In this document: piece by piece, positions 1 to 8,140 of the stretch | Layout: each line of letters opens with the position of its first letter | Numbering within the stretch: the first letter of the stretch is position 1 | DNA from: Thermoleophilia bacterium | GTDB taxonomy: Bacteria; Actinomycetota; Thermoleophilia; Miltoncostaeales; Miltoncostaeaceae | NCBI GenBank assembly: GCA_029861485.1 | Contig: JAOTZF010000013.1 | Span: forward strand, 1 to 14,181 | Length of the DNA: 14,181 nucleotides | Reading direction: 5' to 3' | Notes under the pieces: model-generated | Told to the model about the DNA's origin: nothing | The model's input: the letters and a program-made list of their open reading frames with translations, nothing else | The model's database searches: none | Position numbers and translations under genes: made by a program

Positions 1-60
1 CGCATTGACACCTCGTTCTCGCTTGGCGACCGCGGGAGGGTACCAACGGTCAATCCGGGC

Positions 61-88
61 TGGGCACGCCGCGCAGATGCCGGATAAT
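61..88 (+). promoter_or_regulatory. Weak candidate promoter upstream of the membrane hydrolase gene
   Basis: A GATAAT hexamer at 83-88 matches the sigma-70-type -10 consensus at five of six positions. A poor -35-like TGGGCA lies at 61-66, 16 bases upstream. The site is about 70 bases before the chosen ATG at 158, so it would give a short untranslated leader. A perfect TTGACA at 5-10 has no -10 at a proper distance. This is inference from base matches only. Confidence 0.25.
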
Positions 89-157
89 CGCCAGATCCTC
101 CCCGGCCTCGGGGCCCAGTGCAGCGCGCCGCCCGGACGTGAAGGAAGATCAACCTCC

Positions 158-2941
158 ATGTGCCCCCGCGCCCCCGACACGGAGCCACGGCGCCCGCCGC
201 GAATCGCGGTGGTCGTCGTGCCGGGAGTCGGGGACGATGGCCGTGGCGACACCGTCGACACGCTCGCGAACTCGCTCGTGAGCCGCGGCTACTTCGACTG
301 GGCGATCCACGACGAGGTCGTCGTCTCATCTCAAGCGAGGAGCAAACGGCCCGCGGGAGCACACCGCACCGGACGAGAAGCGTACGTGCGGCCGCCTGAT
401 GACCGCTACTCAGCGCCGCGGCGCAGGCTCGGGACCGGCACCGGACGGCGGCCGCCAGCGGCGGCGACCCAACCGGAAGACCGGGAGCGGGTTTCTGTCG
501 ATCTCTACGAGATGAACTGGTCGGACCTCTCCCGATTTCCATCTGGATTGGCGCGATTCGTGTTCGCCCTCTTCGGCCTGGTGCTTCAGCTCGGACGCGC
601 CTCGCTGGAGGCCCTTCGCGGCCTCGACGAAGACGGGGGCGACGATAACGCACAGGACGAGGGGAGCGTGAAGGGTGGCGAGGGGAGACAGCGGGGCGCG
701 ACCATTGCCGCGGTAAGGGAGGGGCGAACCCCGCTTCGGGCCCTCGACTCGTCACGGACGACCACTCGCTGGCTGTCGCTCTGGATGGCGATCGTGATCG
801 TGCCTACCACCGTGTTGGTGGCATTGCTCGGGGTGGCCCTGTGGCTCGTAACGGTCACGTCGTCGTTGGTGGTCGAGGTCGGAGGGCTGATTCTGCTCGC
901 CGCGTTTTCCGCCGGGCTCACGGTTGCGATCGGACGAGGCATGCAGCAGAGCGGGCTCGGCCCCGGGCCTCGCTATGTCGAGAACGACCAAGCGTCCGAT
1001 CCCCAACCGGCGAGCAGGGCGAAGCGACTCGCACACCGCGTGTTCAGGCAGATCACGGACTCCGGTCCGATCCTGTGGGTCGCCCTCGTCGTGCTGACTG
1101 GCCTCATCGCCGCCGCCATCTACGGCAATCCGGGTGGCTCCGCGTCGCTTGAAGTGGGTCTCGCGAACACCTTGCTCGGCGCCATGGCCGGCCCCCTAAG
1201 AGTCGTCTGGCTGATCGGCGTAACACTGTCGCTGCTCGCCCTGATCACCCTCGCGGCACTGCTGGCATCCGACAGAAAGGAGCGTGACAAGGAGCCACGC
1301 GGCATACGGTGGCGCGCGGCGAGCGTCGGGGTTCTGTCGGTCACCGTGGGACCATTCGTGCTTGCTCTCGTGTCAACCGCGCTGCTCACCGTGGCGGGCT
1401 CGGTAGGACTGAGCGCGCTCGGGAGTGGTAACTGGGGGGAGAGCACGGTGGACCTCAGGTGTCTTGATGGCTCCAACGACTGGACCCCGAGCCACTGCCT
1501 GGAGGACTCCGAGCGAGATGCCCTCAGGGAGCAGATCGCGACGGCCGACAAGGCAGAGGCAGACAGCGACGCGCTAAGTGAGCAGATTGCGGCTGACGGG
1601 GAGGCCGAGCCGACAGACCAGGAGCTGGAGAAACTCTCCGATGAGGTGCAGCGCGAGGAGAACGCGGCGGCTACTGCCGACACGATCATCGAGGAGGCGG
1701 GAGCCGGACCTGATGCATGGCTGCGTGGACTGGCGAGCGATGTCTTCGCGCCGGTCGTCATCGCCGGCCTGAGCCTTATCAGCATGCTTGCGCTGGCCCT
1801 GGCCGCGACCGTCTTCCATGGTTTCAAGGCGCTCAGCCAGAGCACCAGCGGCTCATACGATCCGCGACACCTTCCGGTGAAGGCGTTCGGCGCGGTGGCG
1901 TACTTCCCGATGCTGGCATTGAGCAAGCTCGGACTGCTGTCGACAGCAATCGCCAGGGCCCGCGAGGGCGCTGCGTTGAGTGGCCTGCTGCGCCGGCTCG
2001 ACTCGCTGGGATCGCTACTGCTGATCTCGCTCACGGTGCTCGCGGCCAGCGTGGGGACCTTCTGGATCTGGGTGTTCGCTGGATCCTTCTTCGGCTTGGA
2101 CGAGCAGCTCGCTCGGTTCAGTGCAGGCATTTCACTGGGCGTCGCTGCAGCGCTGATCGCAGTCCGATTGCTGCCGATCAACCTCCTCGAGGTTCTGCGG
2201 TCCGGCCTCGACATCGGCTATGACATCGTGACGTACGTGCGCGAAGGCGAAACGGCCGCACGGTTTGCCGTGGTCAACCGCTATCGCGCGCTGCTCTCGC
2301 AAATCGTCCAGATCGAGCACGACGATGGCGACACCGGATATGACGGCCTGATCTTCGTGGCGCACAGCCAGGGCACCGTGTACACGGCGGCGACCCTGTT
2401 CGGCGACGAGGAGCGCTGGCCCAAGATATTCACTCTCGAGGAGTCGCGGGAGGAACGAGCCCAGGCGAGGCTCGGCCAGCTCCAATCCGTGTCGATGCTG
2501 AGCTTCGGCTCCCCGATCCGGCAGCTCTACGACCGCTTCTTCGCGGGCCAATACGCGAACTGGTACCGCAGCGACATCCCCTTCTCAGAACCATCGCTCG
2601 CGCCCCTCAGCGACACCTGGCTCAATGTCTATCGCCCAGGCGACTATGTTGGTCGAGCAGTCAACCGCGACCCGAGTGGCGAGGACGCGAACCTTCCCGG
2701 ATCCCAGACATGTACCAAGGCGTACGGTGAGGACCCTGGCCGGCCGGTGGAGCTTCGTGAGGCCTGCATCAACTCACCGGGGGCCCATACAGGCTACTGG
2801 GACACCCATTACATCGCCGCGTACGTCGACTACCTCATACAACGGGCCGCCGCGCCGAGTGAGAGGGTGCGCAACGACGTGATGTTTCCGGACCCGCTAT
2901 CGGAGGATCGAGCGCTGAGCGTGGGCAGCGGGAGCCCATGA
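158..2941 (+). CDS. Multi-pass membrane protein with a split alpha/beta-hydrolase (serine hydrolase) domain
   Basis: 927 residues from the ATG at 158, chosen because an AAGGAAG Shine-Dalgarno (141-147) lies 10 bases upstream; the frame stays open to a TTG at 5 but without such a signal. Residues 16-27 (RIAVVVVPGVGDD is seen here) look like the first strand and oxyanion turn of an alpha/beta hydrolase. About eight hydrophobic segments follow, near 205-231, 233-256, 305-323, 349-371, 390-415, 529-553, 620-645 and 654-676. The nucleophile elbow AHSQGT puts Ser737 in the C-terminal part, with likely Asp829 (RPGDYVG) and His877 (AHTGYW) completing a Ser-Asp-His triad. Basic loops fall on the cytoplasmic side, so both ends should be cytoplasmic. 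The 416-528 loop is outside and carries Cys435, Cys447 and an acidic helical stretch. The substrate (lipid, ester or peptide) cannot be told. The hydrolase assignment is inferred from motifs; I do not recognise a named family. Confidence 0.8.
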   Translation: MCPRAPDTEPRRPPRIAVVVVPGVGDDGRGDTVDTLANSLVSRGYFDWAIHDEVVVSSQARSKRPAGAHRTGREAYVRPPDDRYSAPRRRLGTGTGRRPPAAATQPEDRERVSVDLYEMNWSDLSRFPSGLARFVFALFGLVLQLGRASLEALRGLDEDGGDDNAQDEGSVKGGEGRQRGATIAAVREGRTPLRALDSSRTTTRWLSLWMAIVIVPTTVLVALLGVALWLVTVTSSLVVEVGGLILLAAFSAGLTVAIGRGMQQSGLGPGPRYVENDQASDPQPASRAKRLAHRVFRQITDSGPILWVALVVLTGLIAAAIYGNPGGSASLEVGLANTLLGAMAGPLRVVWLIGVTLSLLALITLAALLASDRKERDKEPRGIRWRAASVGVLSVTVGPFVLALVSTALLTVAGSVGLSALGSGNWGESTVDLRCLDGSNDWTPSHCLEDSERDALREQIATADKAEADSDALSEQIAADGEAEPTDQELEKLSDEVQREENAAATADTIIEEAGAGPDAWLRGLASDVFAPVVIAGLSLISMLALALAATVFHGFKALSQSTSGSYDPRHLPVKAFGAVAYFPMLALSKLGLLSTAIARAREGAALSGLLRRLDSLGSLLLISLTVLAASVGTFWIWVFAGSFFGLDEQLARFSAGISLGVAAALIAVRLLPINLLEVLRSGLDIGYDIVTYVREGETAARFAVVNRYRALLSQIVQIEHDDGDTGYDGLIFVAHSQGTVYTAATLFGDEERWPKIFTLEESREERAQARLGQLQSVSMLSFGSPIRQLYDRFFAGQYANWYRSDIPFSEPSLAPLSDTWLNVYRPGDYVGRAVNRDPSGEDANLPGSQTCTKAYGEDPGRPVELREACINSPGAHTGYWDTHYIAAYVDYLIQRAAAPSERVRNDVMFPDPLSEDRALSVGSGSP

Positions 2942-2970
2942 GCGCTCCGAGCTCGGGGCGGCCCAGACCT

Positions 2971-2995
2971 GGAGGGCATGCCCTCGACGCCCTCC
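2971..2995 (+). terminator. Candidate hairpin terminator after the membrane hydrolase gene
   Basis: GGAGGGC (2971-2977) and GCCCTCC (2989-2995) form a perfect 7-bp GC-rich stem with an 11-base loop, 30 bases after the stop codon. The left arm also lies in a perfect 14-bp palindrome GAGGGCATGCCCTC (2972-2985). There is no U-run downstream, so it may act weakly as a terminator, or the palindrome may be a protein-binding site for the next gene. Confidence 0.35.
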
Positions 2996-3023
2996 GATGA
3001 CAGCTTCGAGCCCAAGGACCACC

Positions 3024-3503
3024 ATGAGCCCACTCCTCAACCCTACCGCCGCCGTGATCTGCGTCGCCATCGTCCTGGCCGGAGCGCCAGCGGCAAGAGC
3101 CAGCGCCGACGTAGGCAGCGGAACGGATCAGATCGCGGTGCGGGCGAGCGAAACGACAACCCGTGGCGAGGATCCCCCCCTCCCGACTTCAGTGACGCTC
3201 CGCCGCGGCACGAGGGCCTGGCGCACTGGGTTGGTTCTCGCCAAGAAGGCCTGGAGGCTCGACTTCACGACCACGACAGGCCGCCAGCTGACGATGGTCG
3301 CGAAGTCGCGCGACACCACCGGGCGGCGCGCGTTCGTCGCGGATATTCGTTGCGGGGGTGAGTTGATCGCCCGCGGGTTCGGTCGCCGCGGCAGGAGGGT
3401 GCGCCTCACGTTCAAGCGGCCGCCGAGCTCCTGTGTGCTCCGCTTCCGGAGCGGCAAGGAGAAGGTGAGGTACCGGGCGACGCTGGCCGTCAGCAATCGC
3501 TGA
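3024..3503 (+). CDS. Small secreted basic protein of unknown function
   Basis: 159 residues from the ATG at 3024, preferred over the in-frame ATG at 2997 because AAGGA (3014-3018) lies 5 bases upstream and this start puts the hydrophobic stretch at the very N-terminus. Residues 1 to about 29 form a Sec signal peptide (hydrophobic core AAVICVAIVLAGAPAA, likely cleavage after ARA). The mature part is Arg/Lys/Thr-rich and probably all-beta, with alternating hydrophobic residues (RLDFTTTTGRQLTMVAK). It has just two cysteines, in IRCGGE and SSCVLRF, which could form one disulfide outside the cell. There is no lipobox and no recognised domain. It lies 82 bases after the membrane hydrolase on the same strand, so co-transcription is possible if the palindromes between them do not terminate. 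The reading frame is convincing; the function is unknown. Confidence 0.65.
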   Translation: MSPLLNPTAAVICVAIVLAGAPAARASADVGSGTDQIAVRASETTTRGEDPPLPTSVTLRRGTRAWRTGLVLAKKAWRLDFTTTTGRQLTMVAKSRDTTGRRAFVADIRCGGELIARGFGRRGRRVRLTFKRPPSSCVLRFRSGKEKVRYRATLAVSNR

Positions 3504-3516
3504 CGGAGCACGTCAG
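3500..3516. terminator. Inverted repeat across convergent stop codons, candidate bidirectional terminator
   Basis: CTGACG (3500-3505) and CGTCAG (3511-3516) form a perfect 6-bp stem with the 5-base loop GAGCA. It overlaps the TGA of the secreted-protein gene (3501-3503) and the end of the convergent oxidoreductase gene (stop at 3513-3515 on the minus strand). Its placement in a 9-base convergent gap suggests transcript ending on both strands, but the stem is short and there is no T-tract on either side. Confidence 0.35.
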
Positions 3517-4454
3517 TCCGGCAGCAGCACCAGCTTCTTGCCACCCGTGGCGAACCGGACCTGACGCTCCCACGCCTCGGGTAGCTCGCGCAGGGTCACG
3601 ATCTCGAGCGGCAGGTCGATCTGACCTGCGGCCGCCATCAGGCAGATCTCGGAGTAGGCCGACGCGACGTCCTCCCAGCGCTCGCTGTAGATGGAGTATC
3701 CGCGCAGGTCGAGCCGCCCGCCCCGGAACGGGCCGGCCGGCATCTCGACAATGGGCCCCGAGGCGTTGCCGACCTGGATGATCCGCCCGTTGTGACGCAG
3801 GGCCCCAATGGCCGCGACGGCTGCCTGCCCCCACACCATGTCGATCACCACGTCCACGCCATCGGGGGCCGCGGCCGCGATCTCCTGCCGGAGATCTTCG
3901 GCCGTCAGGTCGACCGTTGCGTGGGCGCCGAGGCCCGCGAGAGCTCTCGCGTTGCGCCCCGCGGCGATGACGCGGTTGCCCGCGGATGCGGCCGCCTTCA
4001 CGGCCACCTGACCCACCACACCGCTCGCCCCGAGGACCAGCACCTCGTCGGTGAGGGTCAGATCGGCTCGCTCGCGCACCGCCATCCATCCGGCTATTCC
4101 CGCGACGCCCAGCGCGACCGCGAGCTCGTCGCTCACACCACTGGGCACCGGCACCATGCGCTCCTCGGGCACCGCCGCGAGCTCGGCGAAACCTCCGGCC
4201 GTGCAGTGACACCAGACGCGGGTCCCGGCCGGATGCTCAACCGACTCGATGACCTCACCCACCAATTCGTTGCCGGGTATGAACGGCGGCGGGGGCACCG
4301 CACCGTAGAAGCGGCGCGAGGCGATCGCGATGTCCACCGGGTTCAGGCTCGTGGCGAGCATCCGGACGAGCGCCTCACCCGTCTGAGGCTCGGGCTCGGG
4401 CCCGTCGATGACGCTTGGGGCCTCGCCCCAATTCTCGATGCGCCCCTGGATCAC
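3513..4454 (-). CDS. Zinc-independent MDR-family NAD(P)-dependent oxidoreductase (quinone oxidoreductase-like)
   Basis: 313 residues, normal for the quinone-oxidoreductase branch of medium-chain dehydrogenases/reductases. The N-terminal GroES-like part has the family signatures TSLNPVD (35-41) and PFIPGNELVGEV (57-68). The Rossmann part has GASGVVG (142-148), the nucleotide-binding glycine loop AxxGxxG. The catalytic and structural zinc cysteine sets of alcohol dehydrogenases are absent. The likely chemistry is NAD(P)H-dependent reduction of a quinone or enone; the true substrate is unknown. The GTG start (4454-4452) overlaps the leuD TGA as GTGA, so translation is probably coupled to leuD and the gene is the last of the leucine operon. 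It has no known role in leucine synthesis; it may simply be carried in the operon, or handle a reactive carbonyl made nearby (inference). Confidence 0.88.
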   Translation of the reverse strand: MIQGRIENWGEAPSVIDGPEPEPQTGEALVRMLATSLNPVDIAIASRRFYGAVPPPPFIPGNELVGEVIESVEHPAGTRVWCHCTAGGFAELAAVPEERMVPVPSGVSDELAVALGVAGIAGWMAVRERADLTLTDEVLVLGASGVVGQVAVKAAASAGNRVIAAGRNARALAGLGAHATVDLTAEDLRQEIAAAAPDGVDVVIDMVWGQAAVAAIGALRHNGRIIQVGNASGPIVEMPAGPFRGGRLDLRGYSIYSERWEDVASAYSEICLMAAAGQIDLPLEIVTLRELPEAWERQVRFATGGKKLVLLPD

Positions 4455-5131
4455 GATGCAGCCGGCGCGCCGCCGGTGGCGATCGTGGACGGGTTGGCGC
4501 CAAAGCGAACGGCCGGCGGGTCACCGACCCACCCCGACTCGCTGGTGGTGTATGGACCTGTTCGCTCGCGCTCGCGCTCGTAGGTCGCGATGTCCTCCTC
4601 ATGCTCCAACGTCAGGGAGATGTCATCCCAGCCGTTGAGCAGGCGGCTCCTGACAGCCCCTTCGATCTCGAAGCCATGCTCGGACCCGTCGGGGGTGACG
4701 ACGACTCGGCGCTCGAGGTCAACGGTCGCCGTGGCCCCCGGCTGGGTGGTGGCGGTCGTGATGAGATCGCGCACGACCTGCTGGGCAAGCACGACCGGCA
4801 GCACGCCGATCTTGGTGCAGTTCGTACGGAAGATGTCTGCGAAACTCGGCGCGATGATAGCCCGGAAACCGAAGTCCTCCAGGGCCCACGGCGCATGCTC
4901 CCGTGAGCTTCCGCACCCGAAGTTCCTTCCGGAGACCAGAATCGGCGCTCCCGCGTACTGGGCGGCGTCAAGGAGGTAGTCGTCGGCATCCCGCCAGTCG
5001 TAGAAGAGGAATTCCCCGAAGCCGGTGCGCTCGATGCGCTTCAGGAACTGCTTGGGGATGATCTGATCGGTGTCGACGTCGTTGCGGTCGAGCGGGGCGA
5101 CCACCCCGGTGACGGTCGTGAAGGCCTGCAT
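4451..5131 (-). CDS. leuD: 3-isopropylmalate dehydratase small subunit
   Basis: 226 residues. With LeuC it isomerises 2-isopropylmalate to 3-isopropylmalate in the cytoplasm, the second step of leucine synthesis. The swivelling aconitase-like domain is clear: DVDTDQIIPKQFLK (18-31), NFGCGSSREHAPWAL (70 onward) and a following ADIFRTNCTKIG stretch. The ATG start at 5131 has a very strong site, AAGGAG (5142-5147) with a second GGAG close by, in the 16-base gap after leuC. LeuD is usually about 190-210 residues; this one has a tail of about 35 residues after the EHEEDIATYERER region, beginning with an ERERER run coded by three exact copies of CGCTCG (4563-4580). The tail is probably dispensable. 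The last four bases overlap the next gene (GTGA). Confidence 0.96.
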   Translation of the reverse strand: MQAFTTVTGVVAPLDRNDVDTDQIIPKQFLKRIERTGFGEFLFYDWRDADDYLLDAAQYAGAPILVSGRNFGCGSSREHAPWALEDFGFRAIIAPSFADIFRTNCTKIGVLPVVLAQQVVRDLITTATTQPGATATVDLERRVVVTPDGSEHGFEIEGAVRSRLLNGWDDISLTLEHEEDIATYERERERTGPYTTSESGWVGDPPAVRFGANPSTIATGGAPAAS

Positions 5132-5147
5132 GTGGTCTCCTCTCCTT

Positions 5148-6566
5148 CTACGTGCTGACCAGCTCGGCGGCGTCCAGCTCCCTGACGTCCACGAGATGCC
5201 CGGCGATCGCCGCCGCAGCCGCCATGGCCGGGCTCACCAAGTGGGTGCGGCCGCCCTTTCCCTGACGCCCCTCGAAGTTGCGGTTCGAGGTCGAGGCGCA
5301 GCGCTCCCCGGGCTGGAGGATGTCCGGATTCATCCCAAGGCACATGGAGCAGCCGGCATCACGCCACTCGAAGCCCGCGGACGTGAACAGGGCGTCGAGC
5401 CCCTCGGACTCCGCCTGGGCCTTCACCTGCATCGAGCCCGGCACCACCATCGCGCGTAGTCCATCGAAGACCTTGCGCCCCCTCACGATCTCGGCTGCCA
5501 CCCGGAGGTCCTCGATGCGACCGTTTGTACACGAGCCGAGAAAGACGGTGTCGATGGCCACGTCCTGCAGCGCCTCGCCTCCCTGCAGTCCCATGTAGTC
5601 GAGGGCGCGGCGAACCGAGTCGGCCTCGACCGGGTCGTCAAAGTCGCCCGGCGCGGGCACCCTCCCGGTGATCGGCGCGACCATCCCCGGGTGGGTGCCC
5701 CACGTCACCTGCGGGGCCAGCGTCGCGGCGTCGACCATCTCCTCACGATCGAAGCTCGCGCCCTCGTCGGTCGGCAGCTCCCGCCATTGGGCGACGGCCT
5801 CGTCGAATGGTCGAGGGGCGCCGGGGCGCCCCTCGACGTAGGCGACGGTGGTCTCGTCCGGCGCGATCATTCCCGCCCGGGCGCCCCATTCGATCGACAT
5901 GTTGCACACCGTCATGCGCCCTTCCATCGAGAGATCGCGGATCGCGGATCCGGCGTACTCGACGACGTGCCCGACGGCGCCCGACACCCCGAACTGACCG
6001 ATGGTCCCCAGGATCACATCCTTGGCGCTGATGCCCCGACCGGGCTCGCCATCGATGCTCACCCGCATCGTCCTTGGCTCGGCCTGGGGCAGGGTCTGCG
6101 TGGCGAGGACGTGCTCTACCTCGCTTGTACCGATGCCGAAGGCGAGGGCACCAAAAGCGCCGTGGGTTGAGGTGTGGCTGTCACCGCACACGATCGTCAT
6201 GCCCGGTTGGGTCATGCCCAGCTCGGGTCCGATCACGTGAACGATCCCCTGGAAGGGGCTCGTCAGCGAGAAGACCGGGATCCCGAACTCTGCACAGTTG
6301 CGCTCGAGCGCTTCCACCTGCGCCCTGCTGAGTGGGTCCTCGATACCTGCCTCGCGGCCGATGGTGGGGACATTGTGGTCGGCGGTCGCCAGCGTGCGGT
6401 CCGGGCGCCGCACACCCCGTCCCGCAAGCCGCAGACCCTCGAACGCCTGGGGCGAGGTGACCTCGTGTACGAGGTGGAGATCGATGAACAGCAGCGCCGG
6501 TCCACGGTCGTCCGCAGGACGCACCTGGTGAGCGTCCCATACCTTCCTGAATAACGTCTTCGCCAT
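5148..6566 (-). CDS. leuC: 3-isopropylmalate dehydratase large subunit
   Basis: 472 residues, the normal bacterial LeuC length. It carries the [4Fe-4S] cluster and most of the active site for the 2- to 3-isopropylmalate isomerisation and works as a heterodimer with LeuD, encoded 16 bases downstream. Seen in sequence: the N-terminal KVWDAHQV and FIDLHLVHEVTSPQAF signatures, TADHNVPT, CGDSHTSTHGAFG, and the three cluster cysteines, Cys346 in GSCTNGR and Cys406/Cys409 in GCSMCLGMNPD. The ATG (6566-6564) shares its A with the leuA TGA (TGATG), and GGAAGGA inside the leuA 3' end serves as ribosome-binding site, so leuA and leuC are translationally coupled. Nothing is missing from the active site as far as I can see. 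Confidence 0.97.
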   Translation of the reverse strand: MAKTLFRKVWDAHQVRPADDRGPALLFIDLHLVHEVTSPQAFEGLRLAGRGVRRPDRTLATADHNVPTIGREAGIEDPLSRAQVEALERNCAEFGIPVFSLTSPFQGIVHVIGPELGMTQPGMTIVCGDSHTSTHGAFGALAFGIGTSEVEHVLATQTLPQAEPRTMRVSIDGEPGRGISAKDVILGTIGQFGVSGAVGHVVEYAGSAIRDLSMEGRMTVCNMSIEWGARAGMIAPDETTVAYVEGRPGAPRPFDEAVAQWRELPTDEGASFDREEMVDAATLAPQVTWGTHPGMVAPITGRVPAPGDFDDPVEADSVRRALDYMGLQGGEALQDVAIDTVFLGSCTNGRIEDLRVAAEIVRGRKVFDGLRAMVVPGSMQVKAQAESEGLDALFTSAGFEWRDAGCSMCLGMNPDILQPGERCASTSNRNFEGRQGKGGRTHLVSPAMAAAAAIAGHLVDVRELDAAELVST

Positions 6567-8140
6567 CAGATTCCTTCCGCCGCCAGGCGCTCATCCTCTT
6601 CCTGTCGCCGCGCGGCTACCGCCCTCAGGTAGGCGATCGCGCTCGCCTCCAACACGTCCGGCGACACGCCGATTCCCGTCTGGCGCCCTCCGTCGATGTC
6701 GCATACGACGCGGGCCTCGCCGAGCGCATCCTTGCCGCTGGTCACGGCGTGCACCGAGTACTCCAACAGACGCCCGCTCGAGCCGAGCGCTTCGTCGATG
6801 GCGCCCATGATCGCGTCGACCGGACCGTCTCCCGTGCCCTGGGCCCGCGCCACCTCGCCATCGGGCATGGTGATCGCCACGGTCGCCGAGGGCACCTCGC
6901 CCGCGCCGCCGGAGAAGGTCACGTCTGAGAGCCGCGGCGCGTCCTCCGACTCCATGCGGACCTCGTCGCTCATCAGCGCTTCGAGGTCAAGGGCCGACAG
7001 CTCGCCCTTGCGGTCGGCGACGTCCTTGAAGCGCACGAAGACGTGATTCAACTGCTCGCCATCGAGGTCGTAGCCCAGTTCCGCCAGCGCATTTCGCAGA
7101 GCGTGACGCCCTGAGTGTTTACCCAGCACGATCTCGCTTTTCGCGAGGCCGACGCTCGTCGCATCCATGATCTCGTAGGTGAGTGGATTCGCGAGCACGC
7201 CATGCTGATGGATGCCGGCCTCGTGGGCGAAGGCATTGCGCCCTACGACCGCCTTGTTGGGCTGGACCACGTATCCGGTCATGCGGCTTACGAGTCGGCT
7301 TGCGCGGGTGATCTCTTCTGTGTTGATGCCCGACCACAGGCCGCCAAGATCCTCGGCGCGGGTACGTAGGATCATCGCCATCTCCTCAAGACTGGCGTTG
7401 CCGGCACGCTCGCCGATGCCGTTGACACAGCACTCGACCTGGCGCGCGCCGACGTGCATTCCCGCGAGGGAGTTGGCCACGGCGAGGCCGAGATCGTTGT
7501 GGCAGTGCACCGAGAGTGTCACGTCGCCGAGAGTCGGGCAGCGCTCGTAGAGTTCGGTGAGTAAGCTCTGGAACTCGTCCGGCATGGTGTAGCCAACCGT
7601 GTCGGGGATGTTGATGGTGGTCGCGCCCTCAGCGATCGCTGCGCCCACGACCTCCGCGACATACGAGCGGTCAGACCGGGTTGCGTCCTCGCAGCTGAAC
7701 TCGACGTCCTCCACAATCGAGCGCGCGAGCTTCACGGCGTCGATGGCGCGCGCCATCACCTGGGCGCGATCCATCTTGAGCTTGTGCTTGAGGTGGATGT
7801 CGCTCGTCGCGATGAAGGTATGAATCCGGGGGCGCTCGGCGTGCTGCACGGCCTCCCCGGCCACGGTGACGTCCTTCTCGTTCGCTCGCGCCAACGCTGC
7901 GACCGTTACGCCCTCGACTTCCCTGGAGATCGCACTGACACCCTCGAAGTCTCCTGGCGAGGTGATGGGGAAGCCGGCCTCGACGACGTCGACCCCGAGT
8001 CGGGCGAGTTGGTGCGCAATCTCGACCTTCTCGCGCAGGTTCAGGTGTATTCCCGGCGACTGCTCGCCGTCGCGCAGGGTGGTATCGAAGAACTTGACCC
8101 GTTTCGCCGGGTCGCGATCGTGTCTCTGGTCGGCTGTCAC
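6566..8140 (-). CDS. leuA: 2-isopropylmalate synthase
   Basis: 524 residues. It condenses acetyl-CoA with 2-oxoisovalerate, the committed and leucine-inhibited first step of leucine synthesis. The TIM-barrel catalytic domain shows FFDTTLRDGEQSPG (17-30, with Arg23 and Asp24), the metal-binding HCHND (His212, His214) and NGIGERAGNASLEE. The C-terminal leucine-binding regulatory domain runs from roughly residue 390 to 510 (EYSVHAVTSGKDALGEA region). Length and motifs fit the E. coli-like LeuA1 form of about 510-525 residues rather than the longer mycobacterial form. Start is GTG (8140-8138) with AGGAG (8147-8151) six bases upstream; an ATG between them is out of frame and soon stops. It heads the operon leuA-leuC-leuD-oxidoreductase and is preceded by a leucine-codon leader ORF (8215-8295), so expression is likely attenuated by leucine supply. 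Confidence 0.97.
   Translation of the reverse strand: MTADQRHDRDPAKRVKFFDTTLRDGEQSPGIHLNLREKVEIAHQLARLGVDVVEAGFPITSPGDFEGVSAISREVEGVTVAALARANEKDVTVAGEAVQHAERPRIHTFIATSDIHLKHKLKMDRAQVMARAIDAVKLARSIVEDVEFSCEDATRSDRSYVAEVVGAAIAEGATTINIPDTVGYTMPDEFQSLLTELYERCPTLGDVTLSVHCHNDLGLAVANSLAGMHVGARQVECCVNGIGERAGNASLEEMAMILRTRAEDLGGLWSGINTEEITRASRLVSRMTGYVVQPNKAVVGRNAFAHEAGIHQHGVLANPLTYEIMDATSVGLAKSEIVLGKHSGRHALRNALAELGYDLDGEQLNHVFVRFKDVADRKGELSALDLEALMSDEVRMESEDAPRLSDVTFSGGAGEVPSATVAITMPDGEVARAQGTGDGPVDAIMGAIDEALGSSGRLLEYSVHAVTSGKDALGEARVVCDIDGGRQTGIGVSPDVLEASAIAYLRAVAARRQEEDERLAAEGI

Noticed and set aside
5..157. N-terminal extension of the membrane hydrolase from a TTG at 5
   Set aside because: The frame is open, but the extension is low-complexity, has no ribosome-binding site, and the ATG at 158 has a good one.
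1120..2214. 364-codon open frame on the minus strand
   Set aside because: Ser/Arg/Ala-rich shadow of the membrane hydrolase gene; long antisense frames are common in GC-rich DNA.
2561..2570. TGGTACCGCA, resembling the core of a T-box riboswitch
   Set aside because: It codes WYR within the hydrolase domain of the membrane protein, and no antiterminator or specifier loop surrounds it.
3792..4583. 263-codon plus-strand frame
   Set aside because: His/Arg-rich shadow of the oxidoreductase and leuD genes, which have clear motifs on the other strand.
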